A DNA stretch of 64,000 nt. Origin: Aureispira sp. CCB-QB1 (GTDB lineage: Bacteria > Bacteroidota > Bacteroidia > Chitinophagales > Saprospiraceae). Under the pieces are notes generated by a model. It was given only the letters and a program-made list of their open reading frames with translations, ran no database searches and had not been told where the DNA came from. Of this stretch, positions 35,238-45,700 are shown piece after piece. A program made the translations under genes and the position numbers. The stretch covers positions 1 to 64,000 of the forward strand of contig NZ_JHBV01000007.1 in the NCBI RefSeq assembly GCF_000724545.1, given 5' to 3'. Position 1 is the stretch's first letter. Each line of letters starts with the position of its first letter.

Positions 35238-35936
35238 ATGAGAAAAGGATGTGGAATCTTGTTCTTATTTATGTTGGTTTCTCTGTTTTTAAACCTCTTG
35301 CCCTTTAGTTGTAATAATGCTGATATAACCGAAGACCCCGTTCGATTATTGATCGAACAAGAGTCGATGGAGCCAATGTTCACCATATTGCTCTTTGATA
35401 TGGATCAAGAGGGTGTTTTTTCTAAGACGTACAAACATCGTTATCGGGTTATTAAAGAAGAAAATGGTAAGGTGGTTGGCAAGGATACCAAATGGTACAA
35501 TGTGCCTTCTAGTTATTTTCAGCAGAATGAAAATAATTTAGGTATGGAAATGGCGGCTAAAGATAGTACTGGAAAAATTGCTCGAACAATAGGACCACCT
35601 GGTTATACCAACTACATCGGAAATCCTAGATACGGTTATTGGGGAGATGGTACAAGCCAGCCTGATTCGTTGTCTAACAATGGTGCCAATGTGGCGACTA
35701 ATTTTTGGTATTTTTATCCTAAATACACCAATATTCGAGAATTGCTACAACTTCCAGCAGGTAAGATTTATCAAAAAGACCACAAAGAGGCTAGAAATTA
35801 TTACAATCGAGGATTTATTTACTACGGAATTATTACCTCTGGAGGACGGCGTAGGTATGGAACGTATAGCAACCACTATCGTACGAATACTTATAACAAA
35901 CGATGGTCTAGAGGGGGAGGAGGATATGGAAAGTAG
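35238..35936 (+). CDS. Secreted, probably lipoprotein, component of the spermidine-synthase-like cluster
   Basis: A 232-residue protein with an N-terminal hydrophobic segment (about 6-22) ending LLPFSCNN; C25 could be a lipidated cysteine although the lipobox is not ideal. The body is polar with many Tyr and Asn, and the C-terminus is a Tyr/Arg/Gly-rich tail (RRRYGTYSNHY, SRGGGGYGK). Comparable clusters elsewhere contain an extracytoplasmic lipoprotein with a Gly-rich tail (DUF4247 or DUF1190 type); this protein takes the same place, although I cannot assign it to those families by sequence. It probably sits on the periplasmic side of the membrane. Confidence 0.65.
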   Translation: MRKGCGILFLFMLVSLFLNLLPFSCNNADITEDPVRLLIEQESMEPMFTILLFDMDQEGVFSKTYKHRYRVIKEENGKVVGKDTKWYNVPSSYFQQNENNLGMEMAAKDSTGKIARTIGPPGYTNYIGNPRYGYWGDGTSQPDSLSNNGANVATNFWYFYPKYTNIRELLQLPAGKIYQKDHKEARNYYNRGFIYYGIITSGGRRRYGTYSNHYRTNTYNKRWSRGGGGYGK

Positions 35937-36074
35937 TTGCTCGTTGTCTTGGGAAGCGTACTTTTATCTTATCAAAGGTGTTTAAATGGAATGTCAATAA
36001 ACATTATTGTGTGGTTCCCACGAAGTGATTTTATGTAATTTTTGCCAAAGTACTAAGGTTAAATTGAATTAAAA

Positions 36075-36935
36075 ATGAAAGAATATCTAGAAGTCAGTTA
36101 TTGGGGAGAACCTTTTATTTATATGTTGGTAGGGTTTCTCTTATTTTTGAGTGGAAAGTTGTTGTATCAATTGCTACACAAAGGAGTAGATGTTGATGCA
36201 GAAATGGTGGATAAAGATAATCTAGCATTTGCAGTCACTCATGTGGGGTATTTTGTAGGATTGTTGTTGGCAATATGTGGCTCTATGTCTGGTATCAAAC
36301 ACGATTCGTTAATACATGATATAGGAATTACAATGGGATTTGGTTTGGGAGCCATTGTCCTGTTGAATATAGCGATTATTATCAACGACAGAATTATTTT
36401 TGGTGGCTTAGAATTGAAAAAAAGCATTGTCGAAAAGGGAACAGTTGCTGTTGGAATTGTAGAATCTGCTAATTCTATTGCCAATGGTTTAATTATTTAT
36501 GGAGTACTAACAGTAGAGTCGGAACATATTTTTGTTGCCTTAGTTTTTTGGTTGGTGGCACAAATTTTAGTGATTTTTATGGCAATGGTTTACAATAAAA
36601 TCATGCCCTATGATGTGTTTTCAAAAATCTATGCAGGCAATGCGGCTGTTGCTGTTGCTTTAGCAGGTTTTTTGGTTGGAATGGCTAATATTATACGCTA
36701 TGCAATAGAATCGGAGCACAGCGATTGGGCAGAATCTGCTGTTGCAATAGGCATCCAACTCGTAGTCGCAATGATTGCGTTTCCTGTTTTTCGTTTTTTG
36801 ACAGACAAACTTTTATTGCCTAAGAGAAGTATTACAGATGAATTGGTTCATCAAGAAAAACCTAATTTTGGTGTCGGCTTGGTAGAAGCATTCGCTTATG
36901 TTAGTGCTTCTGTATTAATTATTATTTCATTGTAG
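36075..36935 (+). CDS. Tandem DUF350 membrane protein (YjfL-like)
   Basis: A 286-residue integral membrane protein with about eight hydrophobic helices. It is two DUF350 units joined: NLAFAVTHVGYFVGLLLAI (about 46-64) corresponds to NAAVAVALAGFLVGMANII (about 193-211), and VGIVESANSIANGLII to VGLVEAFAYVSASVLII. Single-unit relatives such as E. coli YjfL have about 130 residues and four helices. The role of DUF350 is unknown, but it recurs beside polyamine-synthase-like enzymes. The next gene starts 21 bases after its stop. A 138-base gap upstream may hold an internal promoter. Confidence 0.88.
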   Translation: MKEYLEVSYWGEPFIYMLVGFLLFLSGKLLYQLLHKGVDVDAEMVDKDNLAFAVTHVGYFVGLLLAICGSMSGIKHDSLIHDIGITMGFGLGAIVLLNIAIIINDRIIFGGLELKKSIVEKGTVAVGIVESANSIANGLIIYGVLTVESEHIFVALVFWLVAQILVIFMAMVYNKIMPYDVFSKIYAGNAAVAVALAGFLVGMANIIRYAIESEHSDWAESAVAIGIQLVVAMIAFPVFRFLTDKLLLPKRSITDELVHQEKPNFGVGLVEAFAYVSASVLIIISL

Positions 36936-36956
36936 GGTATCGCTGATAGAAGTAAA

Positions 36957-38513
36957 ATGGAGGATCGGAAAAAGGGACATTCTTTGATATTAATGACCGC
37001 ACTTTTTGCAACAGGTCTGTCTGGAATTGTAGCAGAGTATGTATTAGCAACGTTGGCAACTTACTTTTTGGGCGACTCGGTTTTTCAGTGGACGATCGTA
37101 CTTTCTCTAATGTTGTTTTCAATGGGACTGGGCAGTCGTTTTAGCCAAAATTTTAAGAAAAATCTATTAGAGACATTTATAGTTATAGAGTTAATTCTTT
37201 CTATCTTAATCTCTCTTTGTGCCCTTATTACATACCTAATTATGCCTTATACTACTAGTATTTGGTTGGTCATGTATTTAATGGCAATTGTGATTGGTCT
37301 GTTGATTGGGATGGAAATTCCCTTGGTAACTCGAATCAATCAAGATTACAAACCATTGCGTACCAATATTTCTGGTGTAATGGAAAAAGACTATTATGGC
37401 AGCTTATTTGGAGGCTTGTTTTTTGCGTTTATTGGTATTCGTTACTTGGGTTTAACGTACACGCCCTTTGTTGTTGGAGGAGTCAACTTCTTTGTTGCTT
37501 TGTTGTTGTTTTATTATCTAAGAAGAGTCATTATTATCGAAAAAAAAGGGCGGTTGCAATTCGGCTTTGCGATTACTGGTGCCATCTTAGCCATTGGACT
37601 ATTTCTAGCCGAGCCAATTGTCTTGTTTGGAGAACAGAGTCGTTATCGAGAAAAAGTAGTCTTTACCCAACAAACGCCTTATCAAAAAATTACTGTTACC
37701 CAGTGGCAAGGAGATTATTGGTTGTACCTCAATACAGGCAAACAACTAAGTACCTTTGATGAATGGATGTACCACGAACCATTGGTGCACCCAGCGATGC
37801 AATTGGCAAAGTCGCACAAAAATATCTTAATTATGGGAGCAGGGGATGGCTGTGCCATACGAGAGGTATTAAAATACAAAGATGTTGAACGTATTGTGTT
37901 GGTTGATTTGGATCCAGAAATGACGGAGATTGGAAAGAATCACCCTATCTTCAAGCAGCTGAATCAATCGGCTTATTTTTCACCTAAGTTGGAAGTGATC
38001 AATGCGGATGCCTTTAATTATGTAGAGTCTACCAAGGCTTTCTATGATGTTATTATTGCCGATTTTCCTGATCCCAAAAGTGTAGAAGTCAATCGACTAT
38101 ATACCCGAGAGTTTTATCAAATTTGCAAAAAAAGATTACGCCCCAACGGTGTATTTATTACTCAAGCTGCCAGCCCTTATTATACCACCAAAGCATTTAG
38201 AACCATCGAAAAAACAATCAAAGCAGCTGGTATGAATGTTGTCCCTATCCACAACCATATTTATACGTTTGGAGAATGGGGTTGGGTGATTGCCATGAAA
38301 GAACCGCCTTCGGAAGCTATAAAAAAAGAACTACAAACGCTGACGTTTGAGGGAATTGATGTTCGATGGATTAACCAAGAAAGTATGTTAATGATGACTT
38401 CTTTTGGAAGGGATTTGGTAAAGGTAGATACGGCAGATTTGGAAGTAAATACCATTCATAATCCTGTTTTGTATCGTACCTATGCAGAAGGGAACTGGTC
38501 GTATTATTTTTAA
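36957..38513 (+). CDS. Membrane-bound polyamine aminopropyltransferase (spermidine-synthase-like)
   Basis: A 518-residue protein: about seven membrane helices (1-225) fused to a spermidine-synthase domain (about 230-475). Landmarks are DEWMYHEPLVHPA (268-280), the decarboxy-SAM binding loop GAGDG (294-298), VDLDP (316-320), the acidic NADAF (349-353), catalytic-region IIADFPDP (367-373, with D369) and LYTREFY (381-387). Classical SpeE transfers the aminopropyl group of decarboxylated SAM to putrescine; membrane-fused relatives probably act on other or membrane-associated acceptors. No SAM decarboxylase is nearby. Its stop is 2 bases from the next start, implying strict co-expression. Confidence 0.9.
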   Translation: MEDRKKGHSLILMTALFATGLSGIVAEYVLATLATYFLGDSVFQWTIVLSLMLFSMGLGSRFSQNFKKNLLETFIVIELILSILISLCALITYLIMPYTTSIWLVMYLMAIVIGLLIGMEIPLVTRINQDYKPLRTNISGVMEKDYYGSLFGGLFFAFIGIRYLGLTYTPFVVGGVNFFVALLLFYYLRRVIIIEKKGRLQFGFAITGAILAIGLFLAEPIVLFGEQSRYREKVVFTQQTPYQKITVTQWQGDYWLYLNTGKQLSTFDEWMYHEPLVHPAMQLAKSHKNILIMGAGDGCAIREVLKYKDVERIVLVDLDPEMTEIGKNHPIFKQLNQSAYFSPKLEVINADAFNYVESTKAFYDVIIADFPDPKSVEVNRLYTREFYQICKKRLRPNGVFITQAASPYYTTKAFRTIEKTIKAAGMNVVPIHNHIYTFGEWGWVIAMKEPPSEAIKKELQTLTFEGIDVRWINQESMLMMTSFGRDLVKVDTADLEVNTIHNPVLYRTYAEGNWSYYF

Positions 38514-38515
38514 TT

Positions 38516-39601
38516 ATGTGGTTGTTCTCCAAACATATAGATTTAGCAGCCTTATACCTCCCTATATGGTTGTGTTGGATGGTGTTATTTAATTTGCCTT
38601 CAGAATATTTGCAAGCAGATATTCCACTTTGGGTTTGGGTGCTATTTGTTTTGTGTATTGATGTGGGACATGTGTGGAGCACCATTTTTAGAACCTATTT
38701 AGACAAAGAAGAATTTAGAGAACACAAAACGTTGTTGATGGTGGCTCCCTTAATTAGTTTTGTTGTTGTTGCAACGATTGCTTTTATTTCCACCTTTTGG
38801 TTTTGGCGATTATTGGCTTACTTGGCTTTGTTTCATTTTGTAAAGCAACAATACGGATTTTTGGCATTGTATAAGATGAAGGCACAAGATTTTGGAATCA
38901 AAAAAATCTTTCAAGATAAATGGGTGTTGTACTTAGCAACACTGTACCCTGTTGTTTATTGGCATTTTGCCGAAGGACTTTATTTTAGTTGGTTTGTAAC
39001 AAATGATTTTATTAACCTTCGGTCTTTATTTGATATTTCTTCTCGATTTTGGGTGCTTTTTTTTCAACCTTTAAACATTTTGTATTGGTTGATTATCATA
39101 GCTTGGACGGTCGAAGAATGGCAACGTTCTCACAAAGTCAATACAGGAAAAATTCTATGGATGTTGACAACGGCTATTAATTGGTATGTGGGAATTGTCT
39201 ATTTTAATTCAGATTTGGCATTTACCGTTACCAATGTGGTTGCACATGGCATACCTTATTTGACCTTGATAATTTATTATCAATACCAAAAAAAAGGAAT
39301 AAAAGGAGATGGATTAACAACAGCATATCGAGTGGCTGCGGCTATTTTGCCTGTCGTTTTTTTCTTGGGCTGGCTAGAAGAGTATTTTTGGGATATGCTT
39401 ATTTATGGAGATCGAGGATACTTTTTTGGTGCTGTCATTGCTTACCCATTTGACTTGTTGCAAAGTCCTTTAGCCCAAGCTATTGGTATTGGTTGTTTAG
39501 CATTGCCACAATTGACCCACTATATCATTGATGGGTTTATTTGGAAATCAAACGAGTCAAACCCCTATGTCAGACAGATATTTAAAAATGGATCAAAATA
39601 G
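38516..39601 (+). CDS. Polytopic membrane protein with conserved-looking His motifs
   Basis: A 361-residue protein with about nine hydrophobic helices and no family I can name. Histidines lie in suggestive places: DVGHVWST (about 50-57), LFHFVKQQYGF (about 105-115), VAHGIPYL (about 247-254) and LTHYIIDGFIWK (about 338-349). Spaced His motifs at helix ends are seen in membrane di-iron desaturases and hydroxylases, so a metal-dependent oxidase is conceivable, but the spacing does not match a known class. It starts 2 bases after the aminopropyltransferase and ends next to the FAD oxidoreductase gene, so it probably works between them. Confidence 0.75.
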   Translation: MWLFSKHIDLAALYLPIWLCWMVLFNLPSEYLQADIPLWVWVLFVLCIDVGHVWSTIFRTYLDKEEFREHKTLLMVAPLISFVVVATIAFISTFWFWRLLAYLALFHFVKQQYGFLALYKMKAQDFGIKKIFQDKWVLYLATLYPVVYWHFAEGLYFSWFVTNDFINLRSLFDISSRFWVLFFQPLNILYWLIIIAWTVEEWQRSHKVNTGKILWMLTTAINWYVGIVYFNSDLAFTVTNVVAHGIPYLTLIIYYQYQKKGIKGDGLTTAYRVAAAILPVVFFLGWLEEYFWDMLIYGDRGYFFGAVIAYPFDLLQSPLAQAIGIGCLALPQLTHYIIDGFIWKSNESNPYVRQIFKNGSK

Positions 39602-39605
39602 CAGT

Positions 39606-41126
39606 ATGAATCGACGTGAGTTTGTAAAATTTGGAGCTTTGGCATTAAGCCCTATCTTGGTTAAGTTTTTGAATGATTGGACGCAAGGAACGACTGAAAA
39701 TGATTTTGATATTGAAATTTTATCCGATGCAGGAGTCGGACATTTGCTTTGGGAAAGCAAGGATTATCCTCAAGGAGAAACCTTAGAAACTTCTTATTTG
39801 ATAGTTGGAGGAGGTATTGCAGGGTTGAGTGCCGCTTATGAATTAAAGAACGAAGACTTTTTACTCTGTGAATTATCGGATTATTTGGGAGGAAGCTCTT
39901 CCGCCAATACGCACCAAGATCAATACTTTTCTCAAGGTGCACATTATGACTTGGCTTATCCAAAGTATTATGGAAAAGACTTGTTGGAGGCTTTATTTGA
40001 CTTGGATATTATTGATTATAATTACCAAAAAGAAGAATGGGTTTTTGTAGACAAACAATTCCTGATTCAACCCAAGAAAGCAAGTCAAAGCTTTGATCAA
40101 GGTATTTTTAGGGCAGATGTATTGCCAGAAGGAAAGCTCAAAGAAAGTTTTGAAGCCTTATTGCGTCCTTTTGTTGGTCAGATGCCCATGCCTACCACTT
40201 CCATATCAAGAGAGTTTCATTATTTAAACCAACTTACTTTCAAGGAGTTTTTGGAACAGCATCTTACCTTAGATGATGCTTTTGTGCAAGCCATAGATTA
40301 TGCTATGTTAGATGATTGGGGAGCTACTTCTGAGGTTGTTTCTGCGTTGGCTGGAGTACATTATTATACCTGTCGATCGTATTTTGATGGGAATCCAGAA
40401 CTTTTTTCCCCACCGCAAGGCAATGCTTATTTTGCTCAACAATTTATTCGAAAAATTCCACAAGAACGCTTATTAACCAATCGCTTGGTAAAGCAAATAG
40501 AGCGTTCCTCAACAGGCTTTAGTGTGAACGTTATAGATGTCAAACAAAAAAAGATTGTCACCATCAAAACTTCAAAGATTGTCTATGCAGCACACAAACA
40601 CGCTTTAAAATACATCTACCCAGAAGCTTATCCTTTGTTTCAACAGACAACATATGCCCCTTGGATTGTTGTCAATATTGTGCTGAATAAAGCCGTTACA
40701 ACGCCTGTTTATTGGCAGAATGAATACCTTTCAGGAGAACAAGCTTTTATGGGCTTTGTCGATTCGGGGGCACAGTACCAACCCTTGACGACTAGAAGAA
40801 CTTTAACAGCTTATTATTGTTTGCCAACGGAACAACGAAAGGAGTTATTAAACATAGAACAAATAGCTCCCTCGTTGGTAGAACAAAGTATTGTTGCTAT
40901 AGAAGAGGTGCTGCAACAGTCGATTCGACAGGATATTGAAAAAGTTTACATAAAAGCAATGGGACATGCCATGCCGATTCCAAAACCTCACTTTTTGCTT
41001 CAAAACCATAATGCCAATGCTAGGGATACAGGAATTGCCTATGCTGGAGTCGATGCTGGGCACTTGCCTTTGTTTTTTGAAGCCGCTAATTCTGGCTTGC
41101 AAGCTGCTCGTTTGTTAAAAGGGTAG
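39606..41126 (+). CDS. Tat-exported FAD-dependent amine-oxidase-like oxidoreductase
   Basis: A 506-residue flavoprotein. I choose the ATG at 39606, 4 bases after the previous stop, because it gives a short twin-arginine signal NRREFVKFGALALSPIL; ATG 39588 and 39528 are alternatives that overlap the previous gene. The FAD-binding Rossmann motif is LIVGGGIAGLSAAYEL, followed by LCELSDYLGGSS (the amine oxidase/phytoene desaturase pattern), and a C-terminal FAD motif GIAYAGVDAGHLPLFFEAANSG. The family includes polyamine oxidases, so oxidation of an aminopropylated product is a reasonable but unproven role. It is the last gene of the cluster. Confidence 0.85.
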   Translation: MNRREFVKFGALALSPILVKFLNDWTQGTTENDFDIEILSDAGVGHLLWESKDYPQGETLETSYLIVGGGIAGLSAAYELKNEDFLLCELSDYLGGSSSANTHQDQYFSQGAHYDLAYPKYYGKDLLEALFDLDIIDYNYQKEEWVFVDKQFLIQPKKASQSFDQGIFRADVLPEGKLKESFEALLRPFVGQMPMPTTSISREFHYLNQLTFKEFLEQHLTLDDAFVQAIDYAMLDDWGATSEVVSALAGVHYYTCRSYFDGNPELFSPPQGNAYFAQQFIRKIPQERLLTNRLVKQIERSSTGFSVNVIDVKQKKIVTIKTSKIVYAAHKHALKYIYPEAYPLFQQTTYAPWIVVNIVLNKAVTTPVYWQNEYLSGEQAFMGFVDSGAQYQPLTTRRTLTAYYCLPTEQRKELLNIEQIAPSLVEQSIVAIEEVLQQSIRQDIEKVYIKAMGHAMPIPKPHFLLQNHNANARDTGIAYAGVDAGHLPLFFEAANSGLQAARLLKG

Positions 41127-41145
41127 TGTAAGGTGCTCAAATTCT

Positions 41146-42612
41146 TTAATTTGGATGGTAATAAATCAAAGGCTTTTGAGTAATGTTCCAACGATGCAAC
41201 ATTTTGGACTGTGGAGATATGTATTGATGAGGAGGAATTGGTTCCCAAGATAAGATGCTGCAATCAGGAATTAAAACAGGTTCCTCGGTAGCCTCTGATA
41301 GTTGAAATAAGGTGCTTCGTTCACAACTATTACGAACAGGATAAAGGGACAAGGAATCGATTATAGTAACCAATGTAACAACGGCTAGAATGGCTGTTTT
41401 AAGTTTTTGAGCAGAAGATTTGGAAAGTGATTGGAGCAATAAATTAGCAGTAGCTCCTAATAGAATAAAAAGTCCAAATGTAATCGGAAGCATCGTGTCA
41501 AATCGGATGATTAAATTGCGGTAGCCTCGATAACCGCCAAAAGGAAGCAATACGGTGTAAATGAGAATGAAGATTATAATGTATTTTGCAATCGTTAGCA
41601 GCTTTTTTAAGGCATCCGATGGGTGATAACGGTGTAAAAAATAGAGGGCAATGGTTGTCAATATTACAATGGTCAGAGGTGTTGTTTTTACTAAAAATAA
41701 AATCTTAAAGATGCCCGCAGCTAACAAATCAAATCGCTCTAAGACACTAGGAAGTGCTGTTGGATTCTCAGTGTTAAATGTTCCTAAGTAAAACGAGTAT
41801 AGCCCCAGTAAGATGATCCATCCAAAATGAAATAAAATAGGGCGTGGAATTAATGAGATAGCTTTGACAAATTGAGTGACACCGTACCCAGGTTGTTGCT
41901 TAAAATTATGCCACCACAAACCCAATAAGGCTAAAGAACTAATTAAGATAGCGGTAGGAGCGTTGATTGGACCATTAAAAATAACAACAAAAGATAACGT
42001 TATTAAAAGGAGGTGTTCCCACCATTTGAATTCAAGGGGACGCGTTTGACAATACATTTTAACAAAGGGGTGCATATAGGCTAGCAAGGCTAACAAAGAA
42101 AAAGCATAGGCAAAGGTATAGATAATGGATTGGTCTATGACTCTCATTGGAAATAGGAAGCCATAAGGAGAAGCCAAAGACAGGGAGCCAAGTAAAGCAA
42201 AAATAAATAAAAATCTTTCGTGGAAAAAAGGTATTCTGGGAGTCACCCAACTAGTTAAAATATACGTAATCCCAATGTGAGTGAATAATTTGTGGATAGC
42301 ACAAGAGACATAAACACTATCAACTGGATGAATGAAATTTTGTAAAAATAAAGGAAAATGATTAAAGTAAAGGTATGAAAACCAATGCAAAAAGAAACGA
42401 TTGGGACCAGTATGTGTTTCTCCACTAGATAGCATTTTGAAGCCTAAAGGGTCAGACAAAACAGGGGCATATTCTTCTGATGGAAGAACCATATTGGCTA
42501 AGTCTCCTAATAGTGGTGTTTGGAGAAAACAAAAATAACTGGCTATTAAATCAATTATAATAACTAGTATAATGAAGTATCGTAGTGTTTGGTTAGAATT
42601 GTTTTGATGCAT
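41146..42612 (-). CDS. Polytopic membrane protein of unknown function
   Basis: A 488-residue protein with about eleven hydrophobic helices spread over residues 12-425 and a soluble tail. An acidic residue pair sits in the first loop (GDLANMVLPSEEY) and aromatic residues are frequent, in the style of GT-C-fold membrane glycosyltransferases, but I see no diagnostic motif. It converges on the FAD oxidoreductase gene with only 19 bases between stops. No operon partner. Confidence 0.65.
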   Translation of the reverse strand: MHQNNSNQTLRYFIILVIIIDLIASYFCFLQTPLLGDLANMVLPSEEYAPVLSDPLGFKMLSSGETHTGPNRFFLHWFSYLYFNHFPLFLQNFIHPVDSVYVSCAIHKLFTHIGITYILTSWVTPRIPFFHERFLFIFALLGSLSLASPYGFLFPMRVIDQSIIYTFAYAFSLLALLAYMHPFVKMYCQTRPLEFKWWEHLLLITLSFVVIFNGPINAPTAILISSLALLGLWWHNFKQQPGYGVTQFVKAISLIPRPILFHFGWIILLGLYSFYLGTFNTENPTALPSVLERFDLLAAGIFKILFLVKTTPLTIVILTTIALYFLHRYHPSDALKKLLTIAKYIIIFILIYTVLLPFGGYRGYRNLIIRFDTMLPITFGLFILLGATANLLLQSLSKSSAQKLKTAILAVVTLVTIIDSLSLYPVRNSCERSTLFQLSEATEEPVLIPDCSILSWEPIPPHQYISPQSKMLHRWNITQKPLIYYHPN

Positions 42613-42769
42613 TGCTCTCCTTTGTTAAACATTTTTAATGCACGATAATGCCTATGAATAAGATTATTTTCTACGTTTTTGTGTTGATTTGGTGCGATTA
42701 GGTTGTCAATAAAAAATAAATAGATAGAACAATCCTTCGACGAAGTAGAAAACAAATAAACACATTAGA

Positions 42770-45700
42770 TTACTGATATCGAAACAAACCATTGTAAATT
42801 ATCTCAGAAGAAGCAATTCGGTAGGCATATATTCCTTGTGTCAATGCTGGCAATTGTACTTGAGTAGAATTACCTTCAAAAGAGTAAGTTGCTATTTTTT
42901 GACCTTCTAAATTATAGATACTAACTTGATAGGTTGCTGAAGCCTGTGTTTGGATATGCAATAGTTGTTCCTTGCCAATGGGATTTGGAAAGACAGTAAC
43001 AGGATTGGGCAAATACTCTTTTTCAACCCTAGGTGCAGTGACTATTGTCGCACTGTCTACTGTGATGACCAATTGTCCCCAAGTTGTTAACGCCAAATGA
43101 TTTGAGAAACTGAATTCTTGTTGTTGGATGGCATCACAAGTATCTAGCACAACTCCCCAGGTTGCACCATCTGCTCTAGCCGAACGTTGGTATAAGGTAT
43201 AATCATTAGGAGCGAAAGGAATAGGTGTAAGTGTTTTAAATAGAATACTGTCTAATGCCGTAAATTGGGTATTATGACCATAATTATTAATAATCCAATA
43301 ACCACCTGTGACCAAGCTGTTGGCAGGGATTTGGTCAGGAGCAACATTGAGACGATTTAAAACCAATGTTCCATCTGAATAAATGCCAGAAGAAGGGGTA
43401 GCAAAACACAACTGTGTGGCAGCGCTAACAAAAAGACCACTGTTGTTGACCTCTATTTTTTCACTACGTCCCCCACCAACAGGAGCAGTAGATAGCACTC
43501 GGCTAGCTGTACCCAAAAATGTTCCGTGCAGTAAACCACTTCTATCTTGTACCAAGGGTGCTAAAGCATTGAACTGATAATAATGAATTAGATTGGGCTG
43601 ATCGACAGTATATTTGGTTAGGTGTTGACTTGCTCGAATGGCATCTTGGCTCAAGGCAATGTCCCAAATACAGACTTCATCAATTTTGCCTTTGAAGGTA
43701 CGGCTAATCCAATTGGCATAGCGCCCAATAGTGATGCCCCCTTTCCAATGAAGAAGCCCCATGTTGGCGGCATAAGTACTGGGAACTCCATTTAAGTAGA
43801 CCCTTGCTGAATCAGGACTAATCACCAAAGCAACATGTGCCCATTCGTTCGTAGGAACAAACAAACCACTGTTCCACGTCCATTGAGCCCCTGGCCATTG
43901 AAAGATGAGTTCATTGTTGTTGCCAAATAGTAGTCCAGCAGGAAAACTATCATTGCTATGGGCAATAATACCCGTATATTGATTTTGAATGTTGTCGGCT
44001 TTAATCCATGCCGATAGAGTCATTTGGTTGGTCGTCAACTGAAGTGCCTCTGTTTGAACATAATCATTAGGAGTACTGAGTTGCAGCGCATAGCCAGGGA
44101 TGGTATCTTTTTCACAAGCACTAGCAATGTGAATAAAATCTGTTAAAACCTGTGTATCGCTTCCCCAAGCATCGCTAACGGTAAGGGTTACATTGTAGCT
44201 ACCAGAGTTACCAAAAACGACCTTGGGGTTTTCATCTGTAGAACTACTGGGTTGTCCGTTTTCAAATTGCCAAGTATAGCTAGCATTACTTCGAGCGGTA
44301 GAATGACTAGCAAAATAGAAGGTATCTCGATGGCAAGCACTGTTCTTTTTATGGACACTAATTTGGGCTACAGGAGGTGTGTTTTCGTAAAAATCAACTT
44401 CATAAACCGAACGATTGGTGCCGTTGCGTAATTTACCCGCTTTATAATAAGGAACCAATTGCACAGAATGTGTTCTTAAAGGCAAATTGTTGTTAAACAA
44501 AACCCAATTAGACAAGTTGTCGTTTTTGTAATAAACAGCGTTCCGTGTGCCTAAATACAGCCCTCCTTGACTGCCCTTTTGATGCTCAATGTTGGTGCTA
44601 TACACGCCGTCTAAGTCTGGAGTTGTCTTATTTTGCCAAGTAAGTCCACCATCGGTAGTTTGATAAACCTGTTCTCCATCTAAAATAGGTGTTCCTTCAT
44701 ATTTAGAAATTCTAGCTGCCCAGAGTGTATTGGCATCTGTAGCGCTAATAGTCAAGTCATAAGTTACCCAGCGATGGTTAGGGATAAGGCTTGGGGGGGG
44801 AGTGATGTCTGTCCAACTATAACCACCATCCGTACTTTTATAAATGAGGCGATCAGCATTAGGCTGGCTAGGGTGATAATTTAAATACATGATGTCAGGA
44901 TTGCTCCAAGAAATTTCAAAAGAAGTAATTAAGCCATCTCCAAAATCATAAATTTTTTCCCATGTCAGACCATTATTTTCTGATTTCCAAAGGTTGTAAA
45001 ATTCTGTACTATAAATAGTATTATAAATCTGTGGATGAGTGGTAATACTCCCCGAAAAACCTACTGTAATTCCTGCATGAGGAAGATGTGGCATTGGAGT
45101 CGTGGTATTGGGAATTAATCGGTTGCCAGATAAGCTCTTCTTGCCATAATCCGAAAAGGTTAAACGAGTATGAATAGGGTGTACAAAGCCACGATAATTA
45201 TCCCCTCCATCTGTAGAAAGCCAATCGTTTATATAAACATGGTTGTCCTTCAAAAGGGTGCCATTGTGATACGTGCCTCCTAGCATGACTTCGCCATCTT
45301 GAAAACCTGTCCCAAAGCCCCAAAAATCAGTTCCTTCAATTCCCTTCATTCGACGTTGAAAATGAGCACCATTATCATCCGAATAAAAAATGCCCCCATC
45401 ACAAGCTATCCAAATTTCGTGATCGTATATGCGAATATCATGGATGTCAGCATGAACGTAATTATCTTTGTAAGAATGATCCCACTGAGCAGGACAAGAA
45501 AACGTATTGGCACCATCGCTGGAGAACCACAAATTGACACCACCGACTAATACTGAATCAGCATCGTTAGGAGCGGCAGCTAGTGCCAAATCATAGTAAT
45601 ATTGCCCCCCATTTCCAAGACCATCATCCGACCAGTGCATTAGATTAGGGTTGGAGGCACTCGGAAAATTCAAGAGCGCAGCCCCACAGCAGATACTAGA

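Noticed and set aside
42564-42755. A 63-codon minus-strand ORF overlapping the start of the 488-residue membrane protein
   Set aside because: Different frame, unusual composition and no signal; the overlap with a credible gene start makes it unlikely.
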